Origin: Persicaria tinctoria
Lineage: Eukaryota > Streptophyta > Magnoliopsida > Caryophyllales > Polygonaceae
Assembly: GCA_037127255.1 (NCBI GenBank)
Contig: JBANSL010000009.1
Coordinates: 17,373,975 to 17,437,974 of the forward strand
DNA: 64,000 nucleotides
Direction of reading: 5' to 3'
Numbering within the stretch: the first letter of the stretch is position 1; each line of letters begins with the position of its first letter. Below, in pieces: positions 1 to 11,500 of this stretch. Both the position numbers and the translations under genes were made by a program. Below the pieces are notes generated by a model. The model ran no database searches and was not told the origin of the DNA. It saw nothing but the letters and a program-made list of their open reading frames with translations.

Positions 1-79
1 TAAGACAAAAATGGGTAAATTAATTGGAAATAAATGCAGAAAAATTTAGTGAAGTATTTTGAACTATTTTATATTTTGA

Positions 80-1181
80 GGATTTGTGCATTGCCATAAC
101 AGTAGTTCCAAGAAGGCACTAAAAGCAGCACTTGCTCCCACTCCCAACAAACAACACAGTTTATGTGATGCTTGCTATAACAAACTTAAATCTGGACTGG
201 TTGGAAGCGGATTAAATTAAGTAAGAAAGTCAGCATTGTACATCGCCGTTCAATTGATATCAACAGGGCTGGGAGATTAGACAAGGAGGAGATGAAGTCT
301 GCAAGGATACTGCCATCCCCCTCCATTGAACCAGTGAAGTTCTTAGAGGTCAGGTCAATGAAGCAAGGGACTAAAAGCAAGTTTGTTACCATTGTCCGAG
401 CCTCAGAAGTGCCCTCGATTTGCAAAATGCAAGATATTACCTTCCCGAGTTCCTTGAACCCTCCTCAGAGTAACACAAAGCCATGTCTACAGGACCAGTT
501 GCTCCTACGTTTCCTGCTTCGAACCCTAGCTAACTCAAGACCGGGTTCACCACGTGCAAAGAAATCCAGTGGTTCTTCTGTTGCTTTGGCGTCTAGGAAT
601 GGTACTGATAATCTCAAAAAGTCGAATGATGTTCTAAGCGAAGAAATGGCGAAGCTGCGAAACCAGGTACTTAAGATTTGCTCCATAATGCCTTTCCTTG
701 TGCCCACTGTATCGTCATTTTGTTGACTGATGACTGCAAAACACAACTCTAAAGCAGAAGTGTAAATCCCAGCAAGAGGAACATTAAAACTTAAAAGAAA
801 AATGCAAAAGAAGCTTCTACATTAGCCTCAACACAATCTTCCAGATGCAATGTGGCAAAGGAAGCTGTAAAGTTGGTTTCTAATCAGGTACAAGTTATCA
901 GTACACTGCAATTCGGGTTGTTCAGTTCCGAATAATTTTTAAGCATGAATCACAGGGCTTGTACTGCATTTCAGGTGAAGGAAATGATGGAGAAGATGCC
1001 ACCGGATATATGCGAGATTGATGGTTTCAAGGCGATGCAAAAGGAAGTCGAAAGTTTTCTTGCAGGAGATGAAACTGGAATATCCATGTATCTGCATTCC
1101 TTGCCACAAGTGGTTGAGTCAAACCAACAAGATCAGAATACAAGTTCTGTGGTCATGAACCCTAATCTAGTGCAGTCATAA
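80..1181 (+). pseudogene. PRAF-type (PH-RCC1-FYVE) gene, degenerate 3' part
   Basis: Intact proteins of this plant family carry PH, RCC1 and FYVE domains (lipid binding, guanine-nucleotide exchange). What is seen: bases 80-190 encode the end of a FYVE finger (SSKKALKAALAPTPNKQ, then LCDACYNKLK). Bases 241-480 give RRSIDINRAGRLDKEEM, a basic stretch and an MQDITFPSS segment, as found after FYVE in this family. Bases 530-668 give NSRPGSPRAKKSSGSS and the coiled-coil start NLKKSNDVLSEEMAKLRNQ, ending at a GT donor. Bases about 750-888 and 975-1181 continue the coiled coil (VAKEAVKLVSNQ, VKEMMEKMPPDI). One FYVE cysteine is replaced by serine (HCHNSSS). The FYVE exon meets a stop at 217, the reading frame changes between 190 and 240, and stops interrupt the exon at about 780. 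PH and RCC1 parts would lie before base 1. Family call is confident; non-functionality is inferred from the frame breaks. Confidence 0.75.
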
Positions 1182-1623
1182 AACTACATGAACACAAGTA
1201 TACAACCAAGAAAAAATATTTAACCAAAACTCATTTTTCCTAGTGCATCAAAAACATGTTGTTCATCATATTAGACATGTCAGAGAAACAAATCTTGCTT
1301 CGGAAATCAACTGTCGGATGACAAAACACAAAGTAAGCTACAAGCAGCTTCATCAACAAACAAAAAGAAACTGGATGGAGAAGCTAGGCTGAGAATTTAG
1401 CAATCCTTGTACTAATTCCTAAATTTGTTTCTATGAAGAATACTTGAATTTATGTTTTGAACAATAGACATATATGATTCGGGAAAAACTCCATCAATCT
1501 CAATCCTACAATAGCAAATGAGATTCCTATAGAGATGAATGCATTAATTAATCAACCAAGGTCTTTACATAAAATGGAGTTCAAACTAAGTGGAAAGTCA
1601 ACAACATAATTCAAACTCACCAG
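1182..1623. other. AT-rich spacer
   Basis: No coding or repeat signal recognised between the PRAF piece and the RNase H piece. Confidence 0.5.
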
Positions 1624-1790
1624 CTAAGCGTCGGCACTCCTCAATGAAGCAACCTGTTTCCGTGAGATTGGGACACCACTGTGGAGTTTTGCTACCACTG
1701 CCTGGGCATCCGTCTCGACTTCCACCCTTCTTTCCCCGAGTGCCCTTAGTGAGCTGAGGGCCCAGCACATCGCCTCCGTGCCAATCCTAA
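1624..1790 (-). pseudogene. RNase H-like (RVT_3) domain fragment
   Basis: The minus strand encodes GTEAMCWALSSLRALGERRV followed by EVETDAQAVVAKLHSG. This is the helix and beta-strand with the active-site aspartate (E-x-D) typical of the RNase H domain at the end of plant LINE ORF2 and of free-standing RVT_3 proteins. Only about 50 residues remain. The N-terminal LNFDGA-type motif and the C-terminal ANxxAD motif were not found nearby. It is probably a LINE scrap caught in the gene-fragment mosaic. Confidence 0.6.
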
Positions 1791-1935
1791 ATTGATCACA
1801 CAGGTAAAGTGTAAATACAAAACCCAACTCCGAATAAGTGAGAATAGACACCTTATTTTGTTGCAATTTGGAGATTTAGGTATGAATGCTAGTCTACTTA
1901 ATTGGAAGCTCACTAAGAGGGTTCCAAAGTCTGTC

Positions 1936-2017
1936 TTACAAAGGTGCCTTCTCTTTAAATACTCTGTACAAATCTTTGTCCTCGAGACTGAAAATCTCTT
2001 CAACCTTCCTCGGTATC
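1936..2017 (-). other. unidentified exon-like segment
   Basis: After a good acceptor (TTTTGTTTTACAG on the minus strand) one frame reads IPRKVEEIFSLEDKDLYRVF and stops after six more codons. The residue mix looks like a genuine protein C-terminus, and its position between other minus-strand fragments fits captured coding DNA. I do not recognise the protein. Confidence 0.3.
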
Positions 2018-2458
2018 CTGTAAAACAAAACAAACACGTGTGACTAAGACACAGTACAATGAGAATAGGGCGAGTGTAAGATAAGGAAGGTGATGGTTAC
2101 TTCTTTTGTTTGCTTATGCGAGTTCAGCTCATTTACGTTAGTCAAGAATGGAACAAATTATTGATAGGAGTGACGACCCATGAAAAAGAAAACAAACGAA
2201 TAGCAATAACAAAAAAACCTGGTAAGGCATTAGCCTATGGCCGGGGGACATAGTTCCAACAATTAGGAGATATAAAACAGCTTCAGAGGTGAAAATCTGC
2301 AAGCAAATGAATTTTTTTCAATTCAAGATATAAAATCTGACATAGTTACTTCAGATGTTGTGGAAGCCAGGATCAATGCTTAAAAGAACCTCTAGAACCA
2401 AGAAAAAAGATAAACAAAAATTTTGAATTACTATATATGAATTCAAGAGAGTTTTTAC

Positions 2459-2610
2459 CTGCCGTAAGTCCCATATAGACACGCTGATGGCGGACTGCAG
2501 TCCTAGTGTATACCACTCAGCAGTGAATCCAGTGACAGTAGTGGCAGAGGAACATCGATTAATCCACAAAGCAACAACCAAGCGATTTCCAAAGGAGGAC
2601 CCACCCAAAC
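2459..2610 (-). pseudogene. alpha-galactosidase (GH27) late exon, isolated
   Basis: A minus-strand exon bounded by AG and GT reads LGGSSFG, NRLVVALWINRCSSATTVTG, then EWYTLGLQSAISVSIWDLRQ. In plant alpha-galactosidases this is the C-terminal beta-sandwich segment (NR-VV-LWNRC---ATIT---W--LGL---V-VRDLW-H) that precedes the FDAQVDAHD end. The insertion of Ile in WINRC and loss of Trp in DLRQ depart from the family. No catalytic (beta/alpha)8-barrel exons were found around it, so this is an orphan exon. Confidence 0.65.
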
Positions 2611-3484
2611 CTGTGACAAACAAACATTTTTTTATAATGGGGGAGAAAATATAGGATGAAATTTCTTTTGCCACTATTTCATGTTTTATCTTTCATTTAT
2701 AATGTCTTTTTATCTTTTAAGTAACAGAAAACCAAATTGGTTATATCATTAATTTAGCAATCTCTTGCTACTTCAAATCAGGAGGTTGTCCATCAAATAT
2801 ATAGCTGAATTTGTTTTTATAAAATGCAAATAAGTATCTAGAAACTAATTCGTAGTAGAATGATATTAATAACCAAAAAAAGGTTTTATATGGATGGTAG
2901 TTATCCAATTTGAAACATCCTATGAAAAAACTTGTGTGGGTTGCTATAATAAAAACAAACCCAGTTCACAAGATGTATCTAGCCTAAGTTAGAAGAATCT
3001 ATAAGGAAGTCCAAATGAAGGACAATGGAAGAGAGAACTTGCACAAGCTTACTGTCAGCACCCAGCAACATGCTCTTTCATATATAATCAAGAAGGGTTT
3101 TCTGTCAAAAGTTCATAGCAAGTTAAATGTGATGGAAGAAAATTATCATGAAGGAGAGACTAAACTGTGTATTGTTGTACGAGGTTGCAGTACAACCACC
3201 AAACTTGAAACATAGGGAAAGTGGGAGATACACTGTCATACCTCTAAAGAAGCACAAGGAAAAGAAACTCATCAAATAAATAGGAGTTGGGAGTATTAAT
3301 GCAATTTCATGTTGAAGACAAAGAAAACAAAATCTAGCCAAAGGAAGGAAAAAGATTCAACTGATTTCCAGGTATATTAATTTGACTTATATAGCTTGAG
3401 AAATCACCAATAAGTGAGTTAAGCTGTAATTTAATGCCCTCCGTTGGCATTCGGCTTTTCCTCATGTGACTCTTGGGCAACAGA
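2611..3484. other. AT-rich spacer, no recognised gene
   Basis: A 66-codon plus-strand open frame (3015-3215) lies here, but its composition and lack of similarity to anything I know do not support a gene. Confidence 0.4.
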
Positions 3485-3740
3485 TCATGCATTCAGTGGA
3501 TGTTTGGCAAGAGGAAAAAGTTTCAGGGAGGTCCGAAAAAAGGGCCAAATGCTTAGGATATGATAAAGCAATACTTGAGAAGATGGTTCAAATGAGAGCC
3601 TGGAAGCTGAACTTATACCTTCGCCTTCAGATGCGTGGTTTGAAGCATCAGCCTTACTTTTCTTGGCAAAACGGCTTCCACGGCCTCTGGCTCTCTTCAT
3701 TGCGTGCTCGTGACGAGATTCATGGAGATACGGCTGTGGA
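3485..3740 (-). pseudogene. NF-YA (CCAAT-binding factor subunit A) fragment
   Basis: The minus strand reads PYLHESRHEHAMKRARGRGS then RFAKKSKADASNHASEGE. This is the DNA-binding half of the NF-YA core (consensus PYLHESRHxHAxRRARGxGGRFLNTKK), which contacts CCAAT boxes in the NF-Y trimer. The preceding NF-YB/NF-YC-binding half (VNAKQYxxILRRRQxRAKxE) is missing. Instead the sequence joins directly to dihydropyrimidinase coding sequence in another frame at about 3735-3745. The open frame runs to a stop at 3485. It is a chimeric gene fragment, not a working transcription factor. Confidence 0.7.
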
Positions 3741-4457
3741 CGACCTTCAATTTATCATTCTCACAAACAATTGTTCCTCCAGCAATTGTTACTTCAACTT
3801 TTCCCTATAAAAGATCAAAGTGATTTTCATAGGCATGAGAGGAGCACAAAGAAGGCAAAAATATGTGAAGCTGACCCACTGTAAATCTCATCTCCAAATT
3901 CATTCAGTTTTGTGTGCTTATAGATAAACAGAAATCCAAAATCCCGGTAGCAGTTGAGTTACAGTTGTGAAGCAAACAAACGGAGAAAAATTTACCTTTC
4001 CAGTCATCCCTTCATAGACATTGGTGTCCGACTTGGAGTGGTGTGTTCTTGCTGTGATTTTGAAGGTAGAATTGGGGTTGAGTATTATGATATCTGCATC
4101 GGATAATGGTAGGATTGCTCCTTTCTTAGGATATATATTGAAGATCTTTGCACTATGACAATAAGATTCAAAGTAGTTTCAAATTTATGCAACTGAAGAA
4201 AAGCTCGAAATCAAAATCCGATGACTCATGGTGAACTATACAAGTTTAGTGATCTAACATTCTGTACTTGTCACTCAAACGTAATCAGTAACTGACCTCT
4301 GGCCTGATTCTTAAAAAAATTACAGAATGATTGAATGAAACAAATAGTTATTCACATATTTTGGTTCAAGTGCATATAAATACGCAGATAAGAAGTTTTG
4401 TGAAGCTTACCATCAACTTATCCCAGACCAAATGCATTTTCTCCTCAATGCCTCGAT
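3740..4457 (-). pseudogene. dihydropyrimidinase C-terminal exons (three)
   Basis: Dihydropyrimidinase opens the dihydropyrimidine ring in uracil/thymine breakdown. Three minus-strand exons with GT/AG borders are seen. 4411 to about 4454 reads GIEEKMHLVWDKLM. 3996-4152 reads FNIYPKKGAILPLSDADIII, LNPNSTF and THHSKSDTNVYEGMTGK. 3740-3804 reads GKVEVTIAGGTIVCENDKLK and VV. Order and sequence match the end of plant dihydropyrimidinases. The usual ending after KVV (PGSGRYI...) is absent and replaced by NF-YA sequence. A piece between the first two exons (VESGQISVTDYV region) was not found. All metal-binding exons are missing, so no enzyme can be made. Confidence 0.75.
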
Positions 4458-4529
4458 ATCAAAGCCGGTGAAATTGAAGATGAACAGGGAGAGCTTAAAA
4501 TCTGCAATTGAACGGCAATTTAGAAATTA

Positions 4530-4860
4530 GGGTTCACTGATGTTAAGAACAAAACAGGGAAATCAAAACAATATAAATTCAGGGAGGAAGAGAGAAACAG
4601 ATAGTAGCAGACAGTAACTGATATCAGAAAAGGGAAGAGAGAGTACTGGAAAACTCAAAATTAGCTTATTTTATTCCTTAAGAGATACAAAAGCGAAAGG
4701 AAGACAAATCATATAGAAGATAATCCAAAAATGGCTGAAATTTAACCGCAATATCAAAATTACGTTCATTGACAATAAGAACAAAAAGGAGAAATAAAAA
4801 CGATAAGAAATCAGGGAGGAAAAGAGGAATAGACAGAAGCATACATCAACGATATTGGAT
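4530..4860. repeat. imperfect local duplication
   Basis: About 85 bp at 4530-4620 (GGTTCACTGATGTTAAGAAC ... GATAGTAGCAGAC) recurs imperfectly at 4763-4850 (CGTTCATTGACAATAAGAAC ... GACAGAAGC), same orientation. Noncoding. Confidence 0.5.
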
Positions 4861-4901
4861 TAACCAACTTAATACTACCATTTGATATTGCGGTTAAATT
4901 A
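4739..4901. repeat. 20-bp perfect inverted repeat, 123-bp loop
   Basis: AATTTAACCGCAATATCAAA at 4739-4758 is exactly complementary to 4882-4901. The arms could be the ends of a small inverted-repeat insertion, but no flanking duplication was recognised. Confidence 0.45.
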
Positions 4902-5150
4902 CTTTCAGTCTTTCAGTCTTTCTACATCAGAAATTAAATTTTAATAAAAATCAGCAGTAGCTCAATATTTCAAGTACAAGCTGTTTTTTTTAAAGAGAAA
5001 GTCTGAATGTTTAAAGTTCTCTGTAGTACACATGAAAAGAAATGAAGGCAAAGTTCAATGGCCGTTTGCTCAATTTGAAAAATCTAATAGCATGAGGTGA
5101 AGCATGCATCATCTTCCTGTACTTAGAGTAGGTCGGACATTAATCTTCCC

Positions 5151-5408
5151 CTAATCAGCAGCTGGCCCAACATCAATGATTGCAGTGCCAGACCTGAAAA
5201 ATAAAGAAGTAACCAACATACGTTTGATGATTCGAAGTTTACAAATGACCTAATTCCAGAAATAAATCATCAGCAATGTTCCATATCTACATTCAGAAGT
5301 AGAGAACATATAAAGAAATATACAACACAAGCCTAAGAAGACATCCACAATACTTACGGTCCCTTAATAAATTTGCTGCTTGAAGCTGTAAAGTCAAGTG
5401 CGACCTCA
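5151..5408 (-). other. unidentified two-exon protein C-terminus
   Basis: On the minus strand, 5408-5358 reads SEVALDFTASSSKFIKG and ends at a GT donor. After an intron with acceptor TTTTTCAG, 5193-5151 reads GTAIIDVGPAAD followed by TAG. The join preserves the frame (Pro-Ser across the junction). It looks like the last two exons of a captured gene. I do not recognise the family. Confidence 0.4.
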
Positions 5409-6027
5409 CTTGATTATCAACAACCACAATTGAATTCAACAACAGCTCCTAAATGCAAGCAAAATCGGTAGCCTGGGAAGCATGAACTCAATAATGGAAA
5501 GGATATTAAACTAAGTACCCTATAGCCTCATCTATGTTCATAATATGTGCAACGGAGTTTAGTGCAAATTCGAAAATAAAACCAACTGCCGACCTTTATA
5601 GATATGGGTATCATAATAGAGCATAACAGCTGAAAAAAATACAGGAATAATCAGTACACCGTACCATGGATATTCTCCTCGATATAAAATATATCTATGT
5701 TAGGTAGCAACACAAAAGCACGAAAAGATCAGGAATTGAATTGGATGAACCAGTTGATGGAACAAAGAGGCAAACAGTTAAACAGGTGTTGGATTTTGGA
5801 AAGCATGAAGGCCAATATCTAATCGATGATAAAAAGATGCAGAACTGTTAAAACAACTAAAGACGATCAAACACTTGAAATTACAAATCATGCAAAGGAA
5901 ATTGGATCAATTATATGGTTACCTACAAACGGAATCTTAAAAATGCGGAAAACCTAGATTAAAATTCGGAAAGGAAATCGAAAATTTGCTCACCTGAGTC
6001 AAAACGATGAAGAAGTCGCAGAGGAAC

Positions 6028-6459
6028 CTAATGACCGTATAAAATGTAGAAGCTGCTGTTTGAGCGCATGGTTTGCTTTGTCAGGCAAAATCACGGGCTC
6101 CAAAGCTCTGAAGTATACACAATAATAAATATTGGCATATATTGGGGTGATAAAATCTATACTTATTTCTTGTATATTTTAAGGAAATATAAAAGCAAGT
6201 CAAACAAAGAATAGATGTTTTATGCATAAACTTGAGACTACCTGCATATAAGGATGGTTCCAATCCATAGAAGCAAAGGTTGAACATAATGAAACAATAC
6301 CTGAAGGAAAATGTTTGTGATCAGCCGAATAAGTGGTTTAAGTCCCCATATTGCAAAGGCTATCACACATATGGCAGGGGCCAATTTAAATATGGCTAAG
6401 CTCACAAATGCAATGTTGAATGCCCTATCATTACAATATGGAACTTGCATCACTACCAC
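6028..6459 (-). pseudogene. MSL1-like mechanosensitive channel fragment, copy 1
   Basis: The minus strand encodes VPYCNDRAFNIAFVSLAIFK, LAPAICVIAFAIWGLKPLIR, then YVQPLLLWIGTILICR (to a GT donor at 6241). After an intron comes ALEPVILPDKANHALKQQLL and HFIRSL (6107-6028). This matches the transmembrane region of plant mitochondrial MscS-like proteins (consensus PYLDDRAxNIALxSIALFKxAPAxCVIxFAIWGLxPLxR ... YVQPLLLWxGAxLICRALDPVVLP). The pore helix and cytoplasmic domain are not present. The segment between the two transmembrane parts is shorter than in the family, so some coding sequence is lost. Confidence 0.75.
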
Positions 6460-6623
6460 TCATAGATTTTGACGGAAGAAAAATATCCGGAAGGTACCAG
6501 TAGCCGAATATGGTTACCTACAAACGGAATCTTAAAAATGCGGAAAACCTAGATTAAAATTCGGAAAGGAAATCGGAAATTTGCTCACCTGAGTCAAAAC
6601 GATGAAGAAGTCGCAGAGGAACC

Positions 6624-7055
6624 TAATGACCGTATAAAATGTAGAAGCTGCTGTTTGAGCGCATGGTTTGCTTTGTCAGGCAAAATCACGGGCTCCAATG
6701 CTCTGAAGTATACATAATAATAAATATTGGCATATATTGGGGTGATAAAATCTATACTTATTTCTTGTATATTTTGAAGGAAATATAAAAGCAAGTCAAA
6801 CAAAGAATAGATGTTTTATGCATAAACTTGAGACTACCTGCATATAAGGATGGTTCCAATCCATAGAAGCAAAGGTTGAACATAATGAAACAATACCTGA
6901 AGGAAAATGTTTGTGGTCAGCCGAATAAGTGGTTTAAGTCCCCATATTGCAAAGGCTATCACACATATGGCAGGGGCCAATTTAAATACGGCTAAGCTCA
7001 CAAATGCAATGTTGAATGCCCTATCATTACAATATGGAACTTGCATCACTACCAC
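6624..7055 (-). pseudogene. MSL1-like mechanosensitive channel fragment, copy 2
   Basis: Second unit of the tandem duplication, with the same exons (6834-7055 and 6624-6703) and two conservative protein differences visible (AIFK to AVFK, IRLITN to IRLTTN). It carries the same truncations as copy 1, so the fragment was already incomplete when duplicated. Confidence 0.75.
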
Positions 7056-7103
7056 TCATAGATTTTGACGGAAGAAAAATATCCGGAAGGTACCAGTAGC
7101 CGA

Positions 7104-8433
7104 TGTACTACCAGTGTGTTACTTACACATATACATATTATGGATTAATATGATTCTGAATTCCAAGAAGGTTTCATTTGAAATACTTTCTTCTTTTCTC
7201 TTTTGACAACTGAATGATGGTTTACTTTACTTTTCTCAAGAGTCTATTAGAGTTTGAGATGATGCAAGAGCTCCAAGAAATTGTGCAATTATTTTTTAAG
7301 TATAAATAATATACCCCATAATAGATCTCATTGAAATCATCTCTATGTTGAAAAACAAATAAAGTTAAAATTCAAGGCTAAATTTAATTAATATAAATTA
7401 ATGTCCTCTTTACCTAAAACACACCATGAGTGGGAGATTTCGATCAAATTAAGATCAAGCGATTCTGATGACAGTAAGGTGTTTCAGCATATGCAATTCA
7501 ACCGAAATCCCTTAATCCATATATTTTCGCAATGGTCACCGTATGTGACTTTCAATCTCTCAGTTTAAAACACTACCAATCAAGCTATAGAATTTGGGAA
7601 TCAAAACTAAACGGGATTATTCAGAATTGAAGGCGGGATTTACTCAACAAGAGCAAAGTAAGAGGAAATCAAAATAAATTTTGCAGAACTTGAATTCAAA
7701 GAAAGCTAACCCTCTTGAACAGAGAGAATCACCAGAAGCCGGCGAATATAAGCCACCAGGAGGATGAAACCCGAAAGATAGGCAGATAGGCAGCAGAGAA
7801 GCGAGTAAGAAGGCGGCGAAGTGAAACCCAGCGATTGAAATTGACAATTAGGCATTGGGTATGATCGAACAAAGGCATAAAGAATGTGGCAATAGAAGTA
7901 AAGAAAGGAACATGAGCAGGAACAGACGAGCGGTGGGGAGGAAGCAAGAGTGGGAAAGAAGGGAGAATAAGAGTTGTAGAAACAGGAGGTGGAAGAGTTG
8001 AAGGAAGAAGGCAGCACCCATAACCTATCTCAGCCGTTGATAAAACCACTGGCGATGGCCAGGATGAGGCATAGATGGAGCAGGAGGTGGCCGGGAGAAC
8101 AGGACATCGACCAAGGAGCAGAGCAGGAGGTGGAGTCGGTGGAACAGGACCGCCGTGGATGGTGACCTAGGAGAGAGGGTGAACAGAGGATAATGGCAAC
8201 TGAGAAAGTGAGAGGACGGATATGCCCAGGTAAACAAAAAAATAAATCATTTTAAATTGAAAGTTTAGAGGATAAAATAGGCAATACACATCACAATCAA
8301 TCTCGGCCGTACAGAATTTTATAAAAACCCAATCGAACAGCCCACATCCGCCCTCAGAATTCAGTAAACATGGGCCATTTTAGAGCAATTTCCAACCGTT
8401 GATAATTTTAAGTTCAATGGTCCGGAACAATTT
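7104..8433. other. spacer without recognised gene
   Basis: AT-rich to about 7640, then a purine-rich stretch (7690-8240) that gives several overlapping Ser/Leu/Pro-rich minus-strand frames without domain character. The pre-insertion target of LINE1 lies at the end of it. Confidence 0.5.
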
Positions 8434-8507
8434 CTGCCCACACCTTTATTTTTTTATTTTTTTTTTTTATTTTTTTTTTTTATTAGGAAAAAATTTGGAT
8501 AGATGAA

Positions 8508-11500
8508 CTATCCAATAGCATCCTTGCGGATGAGATCCAGGAGGACTGGATCTGTGTTTATATTGGTCCCCTTGGTAGAGTGGTCAAGGTGTGCAACCTT
8601 GTCAGCCACTCTATTACTATGACGGGGTACATGGGAGAAAACCACGTCTCCCATGTTTCTGAGCATTATTTGGATATCAGACATGATTAATTCTATTTTC
8701 CATTGGCATTTTGCTTCTTGTTTCATGTGATCAATGATAATTTTCGAATCACCTTCAATGATGATTTTAGTGGTTCTTAACTTCCTTAGCTCAGCAACGC
8801 CAAGGCGAAGAGCAAGCGCTTCGGCCATAAGTGGTGTTCCTTTTCCAAGTTTAGCACAAGCTATTCTGCAAATAGCACCCTCCCAATCCCTGATTACAAT
8901 GCCAGCACTGCTTTTGCCAGATTGCAGTGAGGAGCCATCGAAGTTTAGTTTATAGGTCCCGACAGGTGGTTTGGTCCATGTCCGGGACCCCTGTTTCCTG
9001 TTTCTCGTCTTAGTTTGTTGTTCTTTTTTTTATTTGTTTTATTTTATGTTGTGCCGTATTTTCATCGGCAAACACACACCCTTCACCCCATAACGTAAGT
9101 TGTTGGTTAATGAAGGTATCAATGGTCGCGTCATTTGGCGGCGTTCTGCCGCGAAAAGCAACACCGTTTCTGAAATACCAGATCGCCCACCAGGCGGTTA
9201 CGATTTTTTGTATTTTCTCTTTGTTCAGAGTCTGCATCCAGGCAAGCACTGTCCCAATATCACGGTTTTGGGAGACAATTCCTGCTAGTTGTTTGTTTTC
9301 CACTGGTGTTAAGTGCTTAGTTGTCAGATGCAGGTAACATTCAAGGAAAATATGGATATCATCCTCAATGCAGTCCTTACAGATCAGACAATTAGAGGGA
9401 ATTGGAACACCCCTCCCCGCAAGCCTAGTGCGTGTGGGGAGGCCGAATAACCCAATTTTCCACAGGAAATTTTTAATCTTTGGAGGTATATTGAGATGCC
9501 ATATCCACGCATTTGAATGCTCACGAGCATTGATCGTGTTGGTTATTAGCTTATGGGCTTATGAGGTTGTAAACCAACCCTTTTTGTCCGGCTACCAATA
9601 CAATCTATCCTCCATTACTGAAGTTGGTAATGGGATGGCCAGAATCTCCTCAAGCAACACTTGAGGAACGACAGCCTGTAGCTTTTCCAGCCACCATTGA
9701 CCGCCAATTATATAGTCACTGACTCTATCATTTCTATCGAAAGAACCAGGACACTCCGCCCTATCAGCAATTGGAACATGGGAGATCCAGTTGTCCGTCC
9801 AGAACCATTTCCAATTGACCATATGATTCCCTTTGTAAATTGGGGAATGAGGCTTCTTAGTTTGGACCATTGCCAGGATGCTGCACCTGTCGGCTTATAT
9901 TTAAATAGACCTTCATTTTTTAAGTATTTGTGTGTGATTATCTGTACCCAGGTGTTGTTGGGTTCAGCAATAATTTTCCATAGTAACTTAAGTTGTAGTG
10001 CTTCGTTCATATCCCTTGCTTTTCTTAGACCCATACCACCCGTTTTTTTTTATCTGCAGATTTTATCCCAGCCAATCAGTGGCCTATGTTGTGCGTCCTT
10101 GTTCCAAAAGAAAGATCTATTAATCTGGTCAAGGTCCTTGTGCATGGACGCCGGTAGCATGAAATTCTGCATGGTATACAGCGGTTTAACCGAAAGGTTT
10201 GACCCAATCAGCACCGTCCTACCCTGTTGAGATAGGGAGTCTGCACGCCACTTACTCAGTTGTTCTCTTGTTTTGCTCACAACTTCTTCAAAGGTGTCAG
10301 AGTTAACTCTTCCATTGATAATCGGGCATCCTAGGTACTTTTCTAGAGATTGTGTGTGTTTGACTTGGAGTATGCTCTCTAGTTCAGGAATTCGGTTCCT
10401 TGTAATACCTTTTGTGGCTTGGAACGCGGATTTATTGTAGTTGACTTTCTGTCCTGAAATTTGACAGTAATCTTCCAAGATGGTTTTGACGGTTTTACAG
10501 GCTGAAGCACTACCCTTTGTAAATATGATTATGTCATCTGCAAATGCTAGGAAAGGGACAGTGGGTCCAGTGTGTCCAAATTTAAATCCCACCAAGCGTG
10601 CATCAGATGTTGCCTCTGACATTAATTTTCGGGCTAGTAGTTCGGTGCCAAGAATAAATAGGTAGGGTGATAATGGGTCACCTTGGCGTAACCCCCGTGA
10701 CGAGTAAAACAAATCTGTCGGGCCATTGTTTACTAATACAGAAAAGGAAACTGAGGAGATACATTCCTTAACCCAGTTTACAAACGTTGGGTTTAAATTT
10801 AAGTAAAATCAGTTCTATAAATTCCCAATCTACCCTATCGTAGGCCTTTTCCATATCCAATTTTAAAGCTAACCACCCCTCCCTACCGGTCCTGGATTTG
10901 AAGGAGTGGAATATTTCATGGGCGGTTAGGACATTATCCTGGATAGCTCTATCTGATACGAATGCTCCTTGGAGTGGGTGAATCAATTTTCCCATTACTG
11001 TTTTTAGTCTGTCTGTAATAATTTTTGAGATTACTTTATATATAGTTGAACAGAGGCTAATTGGTCTGTAATGACCTGTAGTTGTTGGATTATCAGTTTT
11101 GGGTAATAGAGTTATGAAAGTGTGGTTTATTTGCTTTAGCATCCTCCCAGATAGGAAGAATCTTTTGACTGCGCGAACAACAGATGGGCCAACAACCTCC
11201 CATTCCGATTTATAAAACTCAGTTGTCATACCGTCAGGACCTGGAGCTTTATTATGTCCCAGGCTAAGCACCGCTTTCTTGATTTCACCATTAGTTGGAA
11301 TAGCAATGAGCCGGTTGTTTTCGTCAGGTGTAATATCTGGTTGTATCATTTGTAAGTACTCTTGTAACTTGGTTTTGTTAATCGAGTGGCTTTGAAACCT
11401 TTGTTGGAAATCTCTGCGAATTTCGTTATTGATATTTGTTTCACCGATGATTTGGGTCCCTTCTGCTGTTGTGATTTGTCTGATATATTTCCGATTTCTC

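Larger units (their letters stand above)
5913..7103. repeat. tandem duplication, two units of about 595 bp
   Basis: 5913-6507 and 6508-7103 are near-identical direct copies. Only a few substitutions are visible, for example CCAAAGCTC/CCAATGCTC, TACACAATAA/TACATAATAA, GATCAGCCG/GGTCAGCCG and AATATGGCT/AATACGGCT. Both end in GGTACCAGTAGCCGA. The high identity means the duplication is recent. Confidence 0.9.

Noticed and set aside
5740..5850. Plus-strand frame with ELDEPVDGTKRQ and HEGQYLIDDKK
   Set aside because: Coding-like residues but short, no splice context and no family recognised.
1..8433. Helitron as carrier of the gene-fragment mosaic
   Set aside because: I could not find a convincing 3' hairpin plus CTRR end or a 5' TC end, so capture by a Helitron is left as a possibility only.
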